Assembly (NCBI GenBank): GCA_029240775.1 | Contig: JARDZQ010000140.1 | Coordinates: 1 to 5,635, forward strand | DNA length: 5,635 nt | From: Rubrobacteraceae bacterium | Lineage (GTDB): Bacteria; Actinomycetota; Rubrobacteria; Rubrobacterales; Rubrobacteraceae | Direction of reading: 5' to 3' | Shown: one piece after another, positions 1 through 5,179 of the stretch | How the letters are laid out: each line of letters opens with the position of its first letter | Position numbering within the stretch: position 1 is the stretch's first letter | Program-made: the position numbers and the translations under genes | The notes under the pieces: model-generated | Told to the model about the DNA's origin: nothing | What the model saw: the letters and a program-made list of their open reading frames with translations, nothing else | Database searches by the model: none

Positions 1-137
1 ATCTCTTCCCACCGGGTGTCCTCGAACAAAGGCACCCGCGCCAGCACGTCCTGGATCTTCTTGAGCGTCGCTCCCGATGGCGCTGCGGTCACGGGGCGCG
101 TCTTACCGGAGATCCCCTCTTGTGTCTCGCCTTCCAT
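1..137 (-). CDS. Unidentified protein, N-terminal fragment (runs off left edge)
   Basis: An open frame starts with ATG at 137 on the minus strand and stays open to the window edge, giving 45 complete codons. The start is well supported: a GGAGGAGAG ribosome-binding site lies immediately upstream. The first half (to about residue 23) is polar and rich in Gly, Thr, Ala and Pro and looks disordered. It is followed by a likely amphipathic helix (LKKIQDVLARVPLFED, about residues 24-39). A helix then 'VP-x-F/W' then a variable strand is the kind of N-terminus seen in aminoglycoside/choline-kinase-like phosphotransferases, but no catalytic motif is inside the window, so this is only a guess. It follows the HAD gene by 75 bases on the same strand with no obvious terminator, so it may belong to the same transcript. 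Existence of the gene is fairly sure; its function is unknown. Confidence 0.6.
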   Translation of the reverse strand, partial: MEGETQEGISGKTRPVTAAPSGATLKKIQDVLARVPLFEDTRWEE

Positions 138-212
138 GCCTCTCCTCCGGCGGCAAGCTCTGTTCTCCTCGAACATCGGCTTGAACAAACGCGTGCCGGT
201 CGAATCCTCTGG

Positions 213-875
213 CTAGCCGGAGGCGTGCAAACGTCGAACGGCCCACTCTCTGGCCTCCGCGTGGGCGCTCAAGACGGGATCCGGGTCCACGACAACCGGA
301 TTGTCCACCAGTTCCAGCAACGGCAGATCGTTGTGGGAGTCGCTGTAGAAGTAGCTGCCCTCCAGGGTGCGTCTGGTCTCCTGCGTCCACTCCACAAGCC
401 GCGTTACCTTTCCTTCCCTGAAGGTCGGGGTTCCCACAACGCGACCGGTGAAGCGATGTTCATGGTGCTCGAGTTCGACGGCCAGAAGCGAGGGTATGCC
501 GAAGCGTTCGGCGATAGGCTCGCTGACGAAGCTGTTGCTTGCGGTGATGATAGCCAGGTCGTCTCCTGCATCGCGATGTTCGTCCACGAGGGCGACCGCT
601 CCCTCCGTGATCATGGGCTCGATGCGTGAGGATACGAATTCTCGCCGCCAGCGGCGCAGATAGTTCGGCGGGTGCTCGACGAGGGGCTCCAGTTGAAACC
701 TCACGGACTCGTGGATGACCAGGGTCCCGGCTAGATACTCGCCGTGGAGACGTTCGTTCGCGGCGCGGACTTCATCCCCGTCGAGAACGCCCGTGTCGAC
801 GAGGAACTCGCACCAGGCGTACTCGCAATCACCGGCCAGCAGGGTGTTGTCAAGGTCGTACAGAGCGAGCGCCAC
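213..875 (-). CDS. HAD superfamily subfamily IB hydrolase (phosphoserine-phosphatase-like)
   Basis: Predicted cytosolic Mg2+-dependent phosphomonoesterase of 220 residues, a normal length for HAD-IB proteins. All four HAD motifs are visible: motif I DLDNT with nucleophile D7 and general acid D9; motif II threonine T111 in IITAS; motif III lysine K156 in REGK; motif IV SDSHND with metal-binding D179 and D183. An insert of mostly helix between motifs I and II (about residues 15-100) is the usual C1 cap of this subfamily. The C-terminal NPVVVDPDP stretch is typical of the TIGR01490 group (relatives of SerB and of HAD-type histidinol phosphatase). The frame is open up to a TTG at 923 that overlaps the sulfotransferase stop, but GTG 875 is preferred: it has a GTGAGGT ribosome-binding site five bases upstream and puts motif I at the usual distance from the N-terminus. 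Substrate is not predictable; phosphoserine or another small phosphate ester is possible. It lies 44 bases downstream of the sulfotransferase and is probably cotranscribed with it. Confidence 0.9.
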   Translation of the reverse strand: MALALYDLDNTLLAGDCEYAWCEFLVDTGVLDGDEVRAANERLHGEYLAGTLVIHESVRFQLEPLVEHPPNYLRRWRREFVSSRIEPMITEGAVALVDEHRDAGDDLAIITASNSFVSEPIAERFGIPSLLAVELEHHEHRFTGRVVGTPTFREGKVTRLVEWTQETRRTLEGSYFYSDSHNDLPLLELVDNPVVVDPDPVLSAHAEAREWAVRRLHASG

Positions 876-919
876 AGCTACCTCACTATACCAACTCCAG
901 ACCGGAAGATGACGACAAC

Positions 920-1666
920 TCAATCAGGTTGCTGTGGATTATCCGGGGGACGCAGCCGCTTTTCGTGCAGCTTCTCGTAGTACGGCAGGCAGTGTTCGTA
1001 GACCCCCTCGAGGCCAGGCGGCACCTCTGTGTCGTCTTCGAGCGGCTGGCTCTTGATGCCGGTGCTCTCTGCCGCCTCCTCATGCCACCCCGCCCACATC
1101 TCCCACCCGGGCACCTCGCCTGGCTCCCAGAAGAGGGCCTCGGGTATGAACGGCACGCCCAGCCTCTCGCAGTAGGCCCGTATCGTGCCCTCTGGATCTC
1201 TTATGAGGTATGCGGCGTCCACGACGGCCGGGTCTTCTCCGTTCTCCACGGCGAGTCCGAACAGCCTCTGTTGTTGCTCGTAGCCAGCCTCTTCCAAGGT
1301 GAAGTCCGGCCAGAACCTGTGGAGCGAGGCGATTACCGGCGCCGGATCGCGGATGATGAACGTGTTGGTGAACCCCGATACGAACTCCCGGGACATGAAG
1401 CCGGCCACGTGGTAGGCCATGTCCTTGAAGAATATTGGCTTCCCCCGATGTTCGAGCATCCGCGCCAGCACCTTCTCGTGCCCGTACTCCTCCTTCGGCT
1501 CCGTCTCGGCGAAGCGGGCGCTGCGGCGCTCGGGCGAGTAGTAGTAGGAGGCGGAGAAGGGCTCGTGAAAGACCTTGAAGTCTCCTCGCTCGACGAATAC
1601 CCGCTCCAGAGCAGTCGAAACGGACCGGGGCACAGCCCAGAGGGCTACCGGCTTGCTGTATGTCAA
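920..1666 (-). CDS. Sulfotransferase family protein (PAPS-dependent fold)
   Basis: A 248-residue protein with the P-loop-like sulfotransferase fold, expected to move a sulfuryl group from PAPS to a hydroxyl or amine acceptor. Near the N-terminus is the 5'-phosphosulfate-binding loop VPRSVSTAL (residues 12-20, with R14, S15 and the S17-T18 pair). The 3'-phosphate-binding strand and helix follow as FIIRDPAPVIASL (residues 103-115, with R106 and S114). Between them, FFKDMAYH (residues 79-86) fits the strand and loop that often bring acceptor-side residues into the active site. The C-terminal third (about 150-235) matches the helical lid of small bacterial and plant-type sulfotransferase-like proteins. 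The start is TTG at 1666, with AGGAG four bases upstream on the minus strand; no better in-frame start precedes the P-loop. There is no signal peptide or membrane segment, so it is cytosolic. The acceptor is unknown. The start lies just downstream of strong hairpins (see 1694-1759) that could affect its translation. Confidence 0.85.
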   Translation of the reverse strand: MTYSKPVALWAVPRSVSTALERVFVERGDFKVFHEPFSASYYYSPERRSARFAETEPKEEYGHEKVLARMLEHRGKPIFFKDMAYHVAGFMSREFVSGFTNTFIIRDPAPVIASLHRFWPDFTLEEAGYEQQQRLFGLAVENGEDPAVVDAAYLIRDPEGTIRAYCERLGVPFIPEALFWEPGEVPGWEMWAGWHEEAAESTGIKSQPLEDDTEVPPGLEGVYEHCLPYYEKLHEKRLRPPDNPQQPD

Positions 1667-1693
1667 CGCGCTCCTCTCTCCTTGGACCTTCTA

Positions 1694-1731
1694 CCACCTG
1701 CCAGGACAACCTTCCGGGTTGTCGGGGGTGG
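1694..1731 (-). promoter_or_regulatory. Composite hairpin next to sulfotransferase ribosome-binding site
   Basis: An inner 7-bp perfect stem, GACAACC (1705-1711) with GGTTGTC (1717-1723), encloses the 5-base loop 1712-1716. An outer 5-bp stem, CCACC (1694-1698) with GGTGG (1727-1731), encloses it through an asymmetric internal loop in which 1701-1702 can also pair with GG at 1724-1726. In the minus-strand transcript the structure ends about 10 bases before the purine-rich AAGGAGAGAGGAG that precedes the TTG start. It could be a leader RNA element, or a DNA operator. No U-run follows it, so it is not a classical terminator. Confidence 0.55.
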
Positions 1732-1735
1732 AGAC

Positions 1736-1759
1736 ACAGGGTTGCCTGGGCAACCCTGT
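1736..1759. repeat. Perfect 10-bp inverted repeat with 4-base loop
   Basis: ACAGGGTTGC (1736-1745) pairs perfectly with GCAACCCTGT (1750-1759) around the 4-base spacer CTGG (1746-1749). Such a stem is stable as RNA on either strand and is also a good palindromic protein-binding site. No T-run follows on either strand, so termination is unlikely. It lies four bases from the composite hairpin at 1694-1731 and 70-93 bases upstream of the sulfotransferase start, a position suited to an operator or a 5'-leader element. Confidence 0.7.
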
Positions 1760-1774
1760 ACCATAGTACCGTCC

Positions 1775-1811
1775 GGCGGATGGCGCACCCTCTCAAACGT
1801 TCTCCGCCATC
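1775..1811 (-). promoter_or_regulatory. Mutually exclusive inverted repeats in sulfotransferase leader
   Basis: GATGGCG (1779-1785) can pair with CGCCATC (1805-1811), a 7-bp stem. GGCGGA (1775-1780) can instead pair with TCCGCC (1803-1808), a 6-bp stem. The two pairings share bases 1779-1780 and 1805-1808, so they cannot form together. Overlapping alternative stems are a feature of switching leaders but can also arise by chance in GC-rich DNA. I tried to match the region to the SAM, TPP, c-di-GMP and guanidine riboswitch consensus cores from memory and found no convincing fit. Confidence 0.3.
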
Positions 1812-1835
1812 TCTCGATACAAACCGATGAGACAC

Positions 1836-1854
1836 AATAAAACTGCTTCGCAGT
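1836..1854 (-). terminator. Weak terminator-like hairpin with U-run (possible attenuator)
   Basis: Read on the minus strand, the stem ACTGC/GCAGT (plus positions 1850-1854 and 1842-1846) has a 3-base loop and is followed directly by TTTATTG. The stem is only 5 bp, so intrinsic termination would be weak. No minus-strand gene ends just upstream; if it works, it would act on a transcript entering the sulfotransferase leader, as an attenuator. It may also be a chance hairpin. Confidence 0.25.
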
Positions 1855-1917
1855 GCAGGCGGTAAGTTCCTGGAAGCCCGCGGCCCTCTGAGACTACGAT
1901 GCCCCCGCTCTGTGTGA

Positions 1918-1935
1918 GATTGATCAATCCTGATC
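1918..1935. promoter_or_regulatory. Candidate operator: TTGATCAA palindrome with TGATC direct repeat
   Basis: The perfect 12-bp palindrome GATTGATCAATC spans 1918-1929. TGATC occurs at 1921-1925 and again at 1931-1935, a 10-base period that puts both copies on the same face of the helix. A related copy of the block 1919-1935 lies upstream of the DUF4870 gene (4626-4642), identical at 14 of 17 positions. Its position about 120 bases before the release-factor-like start fits a regulator site. The regulator is not identifiable. Confidence 0.4.
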
Positions 1936-2053
1936 TTGAAAATGAATCAACTTGCTCAGGTGGAATCTGTGGCTTCTTTGTACAGTCAAACTAGACAGGT
2001 GCGGAAGGTTAGAGGCCGGGCCGACCGACGATTAGCGGAAAGGAGCGGAGCGG

Positions 2054-3160
2054 ATGCTTTACGCAGAACAAGAGCTGGTGGCTCTGAAAGAGCGCGTGGC
2101 CGCCTACCCGGGGCCCGTCCTGTCGGCCTACCTGAGCGTCAACCCCGCCGATCCTGAGAACCGGGCGAAGGCGTATGTCATTCGCCTCAAGGATGCGTTG
2201 AAAGAGATGGCAGTGCAAAAGGAACTCTCCGGGCGCGTCCTAGCGTACGTAGACAGGGAGCAGCCGCGGGCTCGCACCCTGGCTCTCTTTGCCTCCCCCG
2301 ATGAGATCTTCGACATCTACCGTCTACAGGTCGATCTGCCGGAGCGGGTCCGCTGGGGAGAACCTTACGTGGCGCCCCTGATCCTGGCCCTCCAGCAGTA
2401 CGAACCGTACGGGGTGATCCTCCTCGGCGCGCACAGAGCTCGCTTGTTCGTCTCGGTCTTCGGGCAGATGGAGGAGGAGCTGGACGCTGAGAACATCTTT
2501 ACGACCCTGGGGTGGCGTGAGTTCACCATCTCTCCCTCGACGGCGGCCCCGTCGGGCGGGGCGGCCAGGGATGTCTTCGAGCACCGGATCGAAGCGCAAA
2601 CCCTCCGCTTCTACAGGGGCCTGGCGGAGACGGTGCGCGACCTGATAGAACGTTTCGGGCTCGTACGCCTGATCCTGGCCGGACCCGAGGAGCGCACATC
2701 GACCTTCGCCAGGACGTTGCCCCGGCAGGTCGCGGAGCTGGTCGCTGCCACCGTGCCGCTCCCACTGGGAGCTTCGGAGAGGGAGGTCCTGCAGCGGGTC
2801 TCCGTAGCCGAGGAGCAGGCACACAATAGAAGGCAGGAAGGTCTGCTCGCAGAGGTACGCGAGTTTGGTGTGAGCGGCCTGAATGAAACCCTCGGATCCC
2901 TCCAGGAGGGGCGGGTGCATCACCTTCTGGTGCCCTGGCTCTCCGGAGAGCGGGTCAGGTGGTGCGACTTCTGCGGGCTTGCCTCCACCGGCGCGGGGCG
3001 CTGCCCATACTGCGGGAGCGAGACGCGGGAGCGCGAGCTGGTCGATGCAGTGCTGGAGCTGGCAGAAGCTCGCGGGACACGCCTGGAGTTCGTGCGAGGC
3101 GATAACGCGGATGTGCTGCTCGAGGAGCTCGGGGGGCTCGCGGGCCTGGTGCGCTTCTGA
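2054..3160 (+). CDS. Bacterial eRF1/aRF1-like protein (baeRF type) with zinc ribbon, GGQ glutamine absent
   Basis: A 368-residue soluble protein with the layout of archaeo-eukaryotic peptide release factors and their bacterial relatives (the baeRF/Vms1-like clade), which release or rescue nascent chains on ribosomes. Residues 1-110 form an N-terminal domain. The middle domain has the strand VILLGAHRARLFVSVFG (121-137) and a loop and helix beginning at G168-G169. Aligned without gaps to the recalled human eRF1 GGQ segment, it shares G168, G169, F175, R188, A191, E192 and T193, but A170 replaces the catalytic Gln. The C-terminal domain (about 245-368) is the L7Ae-like eRF1 domain 3, ending in LGGLAGLVRF, close to the GG-hAhLRY ending of aRF1 and Pelota. 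Inserted in it is a zinc ribbon with C304, C307, C317 and C320. The ATG start has AGGAG eight bases upstream. It probably shares a transcript with the GCS2-family gene 78 bases downstream. Peptidyl-tRNA hydrolase, ribosome rescue or a non-catalytic ribosome-binding role are all possible. Confidence 0.85.
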   Translation: MLYAEQELVALKERVAAYPGPVLSAYLSVNPADPENRAKAYVIRLKDALKEMAVQKELSGRVLAYVDREQPRARTLALFASPDEIFDIYRLQVDLPERVRWGEPYVAPLILALQQYEPYGVILLGAHRARLFVSVFGQMEEELDAENIFTTLGWREFTISPSTAAPSGGAARDVFEHRIEAQTLRFYRGLAETVRDLIERFGLVRLILAGPEERTSTFARTLPRQVAELVAATVPLPLGASEREVLQRVSVAEEQAHNRRQEGLLAEVREFGVSGLNETLGSLQEGRVHHLLVPWLSGERVRWCDFCGLASTGAGRCPYCGSETRERELVDAVLELAEARGTRLEFVRGDNADVLLEELGGLAGLVRF

Positions 3161-3238
3161 GAAGTGCAACAAAGCGGCGGCTTCTCCGCTCAGCATTCTT
3201 TCAACGTGGCACCCGGTCAAGACTCGGAGGAGGTGGCA

Positions 3239-4561
3239 GTGATCGGTCCGGCCCATCCTTTTGATCACCCTCGTAGGGTCGGCCTCGAACAGGAGTTCTT
3301 CCTGGTGGACGAGGCGGGCGTCATCAGCCACCGCGCAGACGAACTCCTGTCGCTGTGCCGAGAGGATACCGGCGGGGAGGACCTGGATCCGGGACACTTC
3401 AAAGGCGAGTGCGCGAAGAACATGGTCGAGATAAACGCCGGTCCGAGCCCCGACCTCGCGAGCCTGGCGGCGGAGCACCTGGAAAACGTGCGGTTTGCGA
3501 TCGGGATCGGGAGGCGACTCGGTCTGAGGCTGTACCCTTTGGGCACCTACCCTTTGCCCATAACGCCGTTCATCCGTGACTACCTGCGCTACCAGATAAA
3601 GGTGCGCACCGTGGGCTACGAACGGTACCTGCACGCGGGAAGGTGCGCGGGGGTGCACCTCCACCTGGAGCTGCCGGCCGGGACGATCGACCCGTACTCG
3701 GGACCGTCCGATGAGGCTCTGGCAGAGGCCGGGGAGGAGCTGCTGGCTCTGTACAACCTCGCCACGGCCCTGGACCCTGCGCTCGTCGCCCTGGGACGCG
3801 CCTGCCCGTTCTATGAGGGACGGGCGGAAGGGCTTGCGACGCGCACGATCCACTACCGGGGGAGCGAAGCCTTCGGCGTCGAAGGCGTGTACACGGACCT
3901 TCCGGAGGTCGGCGCGCTGCAACCCTACGCGGCCAGCGTGGGGGAGCTCGCCAAACAGCAGAACGTCCGGTGCGTGGCGTGGTTGGAGGCGATGGATCTC
4001 GCGGGAGTGGACCGCCGCCTCTTTTTCGAGTCCGGCGGCACCCCGCTTAGGGCCTCTTGGAACCCCATCCGTATCAACCGCTACGGGACGGTGGAGATCA
4101 GGAGCATGGACAGCAACTACCCCGAAACCTTCCTGGCGATAGCGGCCCTCGTGTTCGCCGTCGCTGACCGGGTCAGGAGCGAGCGCCTGCGGGTGAGACC
4201 GACCGTAGGGGCTGACGCCTTTGTGGTTGAGGGCGACGCGCTACTGGTGCCGGATTTCCAGCACCTGAACGGACACCTTTCTTACTGCGCGTTGAGCGAA
4301 GGGGTGGAGCACCCCGACCTCGCGCACTACTTGGACTCGATCCTCGATTTTGTCAAGCGGTGCGGGGAGATGTGGGACGAGCATCTCTCCCGGCTCAAGC
4401 TACCTTCCGGGTGCTACAAGACCACGGAGATGCAGATCCTGCAAGGGTTCTCCTCTCCGCCGATTGACCTGCCGGAGGACGCTGGACTGAACCTGGTAAG
4501 GGAGGTCTGCGGGAAACAGGAGGAACAGGTCGCGCGACTGTGCGCGAGCTATTCAAAATGA
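3239..4561 (+). CDS. Glutamate-cysteine ligase family (GCS2) carboxylate-amine ligase
   Basis: A 440-residue cytosolic enzyme of the GCS2 family (YbdK/EgtA/plant-type GshA relatives), which use ATP to make gamma-glutamyl-type amide bonds through an acyl phosphate. Visible family motifs are RVGLEQEF (residues 13-20, metal-binding E17 and E19), KNMVEINAGPS (60-70, E64), the LYPLGTYPLP strand (98-107), GVHLHLEL (138-145, H140 and H142), and WNPIRINRYGTVEIR (274-288, with E286 and R288 in the nucleotide- and metal-binding region). The frame is open from GTG 3164, but GTG 3239 is preferred: GGAGGAGG lies at 3226-3233, five bases upstream, whereas 3164 has no clear ribosome-binding site. From 3239 the GLEQE motif starts at residue 15, as usual for the family. 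Substrates cannot be assigned: gamma-glutamylcysteine synthesis, ergothioneine-type or another gamma-glutamyl ligation are open. It follows the release-factor-like gene in the same direction. Confidence 0.88.
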   Translation: MIGPAHPFDHPRRVGLEQEFFLVDEAGVISHRADELLSLCREDTGGEDLDPGHFKGECAKNMVEINAGPSPDLASLAAEHLENVRFAIGIGRRLGLRLYPLGTYPLPITPFIRDYLRYQIKVRTVGYERYLHAGRCAGVHLHLELPAGTIDPYSGPSDEALAEAGEELLALYNLATALDPALVALGRACPFYEGRAEGLATRTIHYRGSEAFGVEGVYTDLPEVGALQPYAASVGELAKQQNVRCVAWLEAMDLAGVDRRLFFESGGTPLRASWNPIRINRYGTVEIRSMDSNYPETFLAIAALVFAVADRVRSERLRVRPTVGADAFVVEGDALLVPDFQHLNGHLSYCALSEGVEHPDLAHYLDSILDFVKRCGEMWDEHLSRLKLPSGCYKTTEMQILQGFSSPPIDLPEDAGLNLVREVCGKQEEQVARLCASYSK

Positions 4562-4625
4562 CAAGAAGGTTAGTGTGTGCCACCGCGACCGGAGCCGACT
4601 TTAATTTCGCGGCCCATCGACGGAT

Positions 4626-4642
4626 ATTGATCAACCTTGACC
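4626..4642. promoter_or_regulatory. Candidate operator, second copy of TTGATCAA motif
   Basis: ATTGATCAA at 4626-4634 followed by CCTTGACC at 4635-4642 matches the block at 1919-1935 at 14 of 17 positions, including the whole first nine bases. It keeps the TGATC-N5-TGAYC spacing. An A-run (AAAA) follows at the same distance in both copies. It sits about 85-100 bases upstream of the DUF4870 start. Confidence 0.4.
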
Positions 4643-4674
4643 AACAAAAGAGCCAATTCTGGTCATGGCACGTG

Positions 4675-4686
4675 CGCTTCGAAGCG
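4675..4686. repeat. Perfect 12-bp palindrome CGCTTCGAAGCG
   Basis: CGCTTC and GAAGCG are directly adjacent with no spacer, making a perfect 12-bp palindrome 39 bases upstream of the DUF4870 start. The right part, CGAAGCG, recurs at 4706-4712, a 26-base interval. This may be a regulator site in the leader. No-spacer palindromes make poor RNA hairpins, so a DNA-binding dimer is the more natural reading. Confidence 0.35.
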
Positions 4687-4725
4687 ACACAATCGCAGCA
4701 GTACACGAAGCGGGAAGGAGTAGTC

Positions 4726-5148
4726 GTGCAGGCGAAAAGACAGGACCACGGAGCCGTAGGCGAAAGCAACCTTCGGACAATGAGCGCGCAGGACGAGAGG
4801 ACCTGGTCGGTGCTCGCCCACCTGAGCATGTTCGTCAACCTCGTCACCGGATTCCTGGGGCCGGTGGCGGCCCTGATCATCTACCTGGTCTACAAGGATC
4901 GCTCGCGGAAGGTGGCCTTCCACGCGCTGCAGTCGATGTTCTACCAGATAGGGTGGCTGGTGATCCTTGCCGTCGGCTGGACCGTCACGACGCTGCTGCT
5001 GGTCGTCGTGATCGGCTTCGTGCTGATCCCGGTGATGGTTATAGTCTCCGTGATGCCTTTCGTGCATGCTGGTTATGCGGCCTACAGGGTGAGCAATGGC
5101 GACGATTACCGCTACCCATTCGCTGCGGACATGGTCGAGTCTCGCTAG
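4726..5148 (+). CDS. DUF4870 domain membrane protein
   Basis: A small integral membrane protein of 140 residues. After a polar N-terminal tail (1-22) comes the DUF4870 signature ERTWSVLAHLSMF (24-36). The first membrane segment (about 36-56, through GFLGPVAALIIYLVYKD) is followed by the basic and amphipathic SRKVAFHALQSMFYQ (60-74). Two hydrophobic segments follow (about 76-95 and 96-117) and the C-terminal tail is acidic and polar. The fold is related to Tic20-like small membrane proteins; the molecular role of the bacterial family is not established. The start was chosen as GTG 4726 because AAGGAG lies five bases upstream. The ATG at 4780, which gives the more usual short N-terminus, has no visible ribosome-binding site; it remains an alternative. 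In-frame codons further upstream overlap the ligase end and have no support. It is followed after 31 bases by an unrecognised gene, probably in the same transcript. Confidence 0.85.
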   Translation: MQAKRQDHGAVGESNLRTMSAQDERTWSVLAHLSMFVNLVTGFLGPVAALIIYLVYKDRSRKVAFHALQSMFYQIGWLVILAVGWTVTTLLLVVVIGFVLIPVMVIVSVMPFVHAGYAAYRVSNGDDYRYPFAADMVESR

Positions 5149-5179
5149 GAGACCCATGGCGGCTATTAGAGGAGCAGGA

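Larger units (their letters stand above)
1667..2053. promoter_or_regulatory. Divergent intergenic region, structured, no gene seen
   Basis: This 387-base stretch separates the leftward sulfotransferase start from the rightward release-factor-like start, so it must contain the promoters for both directions. I see no convincing coding frame: the short frames crossing it lack a ribosome-binding site or family features. No pair of -35 and -10 hexamers with consensus spacing stands out on either strand. The stretch does contain several inverted repeats on the sulfotransferase side (1694-1854) and a TGATC direct repeat with a palindrome on the other side (1918-1935), listed separately. The rightward gene has its own ribosome-binding site, AGGAG at 2041-2045. 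Confidence 0.7.
4562..4725 (+). promoter_or_regulatory. Leader region of the DUF4870 gene, AT-richer, no gene seen
   Basis: This 164-base gap between the ligase stop and the DUF4870 start is visibly richer in A and T than its surroundings. It is probably the promoter region of the DUF4870 unit. It contains the TTGATCAA-type motif (4626-4642) and the CGCTTCGAAGCG palindrome (4675-4686). A TTGACC at 4637-4642 could serve as a -35 hexamer, but no good -10 lies 16-18 bases further on. No terminator hairpin with a T-run follows the ligase, so some read-through is possible. Confidence 0.45.

Noticed and set aside
875..923. TTG 923 as start of the HAD hydrolase, overlapping the sulfotransferase stop
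   Set aside because: It has no ribosome-binding site, and the extra 16 residues precede a family-typical N-terminus. GTG 875 has a good site.
1736..1759. Strong hairpin as a rho-independent terminator
   Set aside because: No T-run follows the stem on either strand, and no gene ends beside it.
929..1840. Plus-strand open frame of 303 codons opposite the sulfotransferase
   Set aside because: It lies antisense to the sulfotransferase, whose PAPS-binding motifs are clear, and its translation has no family features.
1667..1850. Known riboswitch (SAM, TPP, c-di-GMP-I, guanidine-III) in the sulfotransferase leader
   Set aside because: Fragments such as ATCGAGAG and CAGGCAACCC recall a SAM-I core, but the order and spacing of the conserved elements do not fit.
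1920..1935. FNR-type box (TTGAT-N4-ATCAA)
   Set aside because: The TTGATCAA palindrome has no four-base spacer, and the downstream TGATC is a direct repeat, so the site does not have FNR geometry.
1936..2157. Small plus-strand frame upstream of the release-factor-like gene (73 codons)
   Set aside because: It has a TTG start without a ribosome-binding site, overlaps the following gene by about 100 bases in another frame, and its second half is Arg/Gly-rich shadow sequence.
2324..3922. Long minus-strand open frame of 532 codons opposite the release-factor-like and ligase genes
   Set aside because: It runs antisense to two genes with clear family motifs. Its translation is low-complexity (Arg, Gln, Pro rich) with no recognisable domain. 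Such frames are common opposite GC-rich coding DNA.
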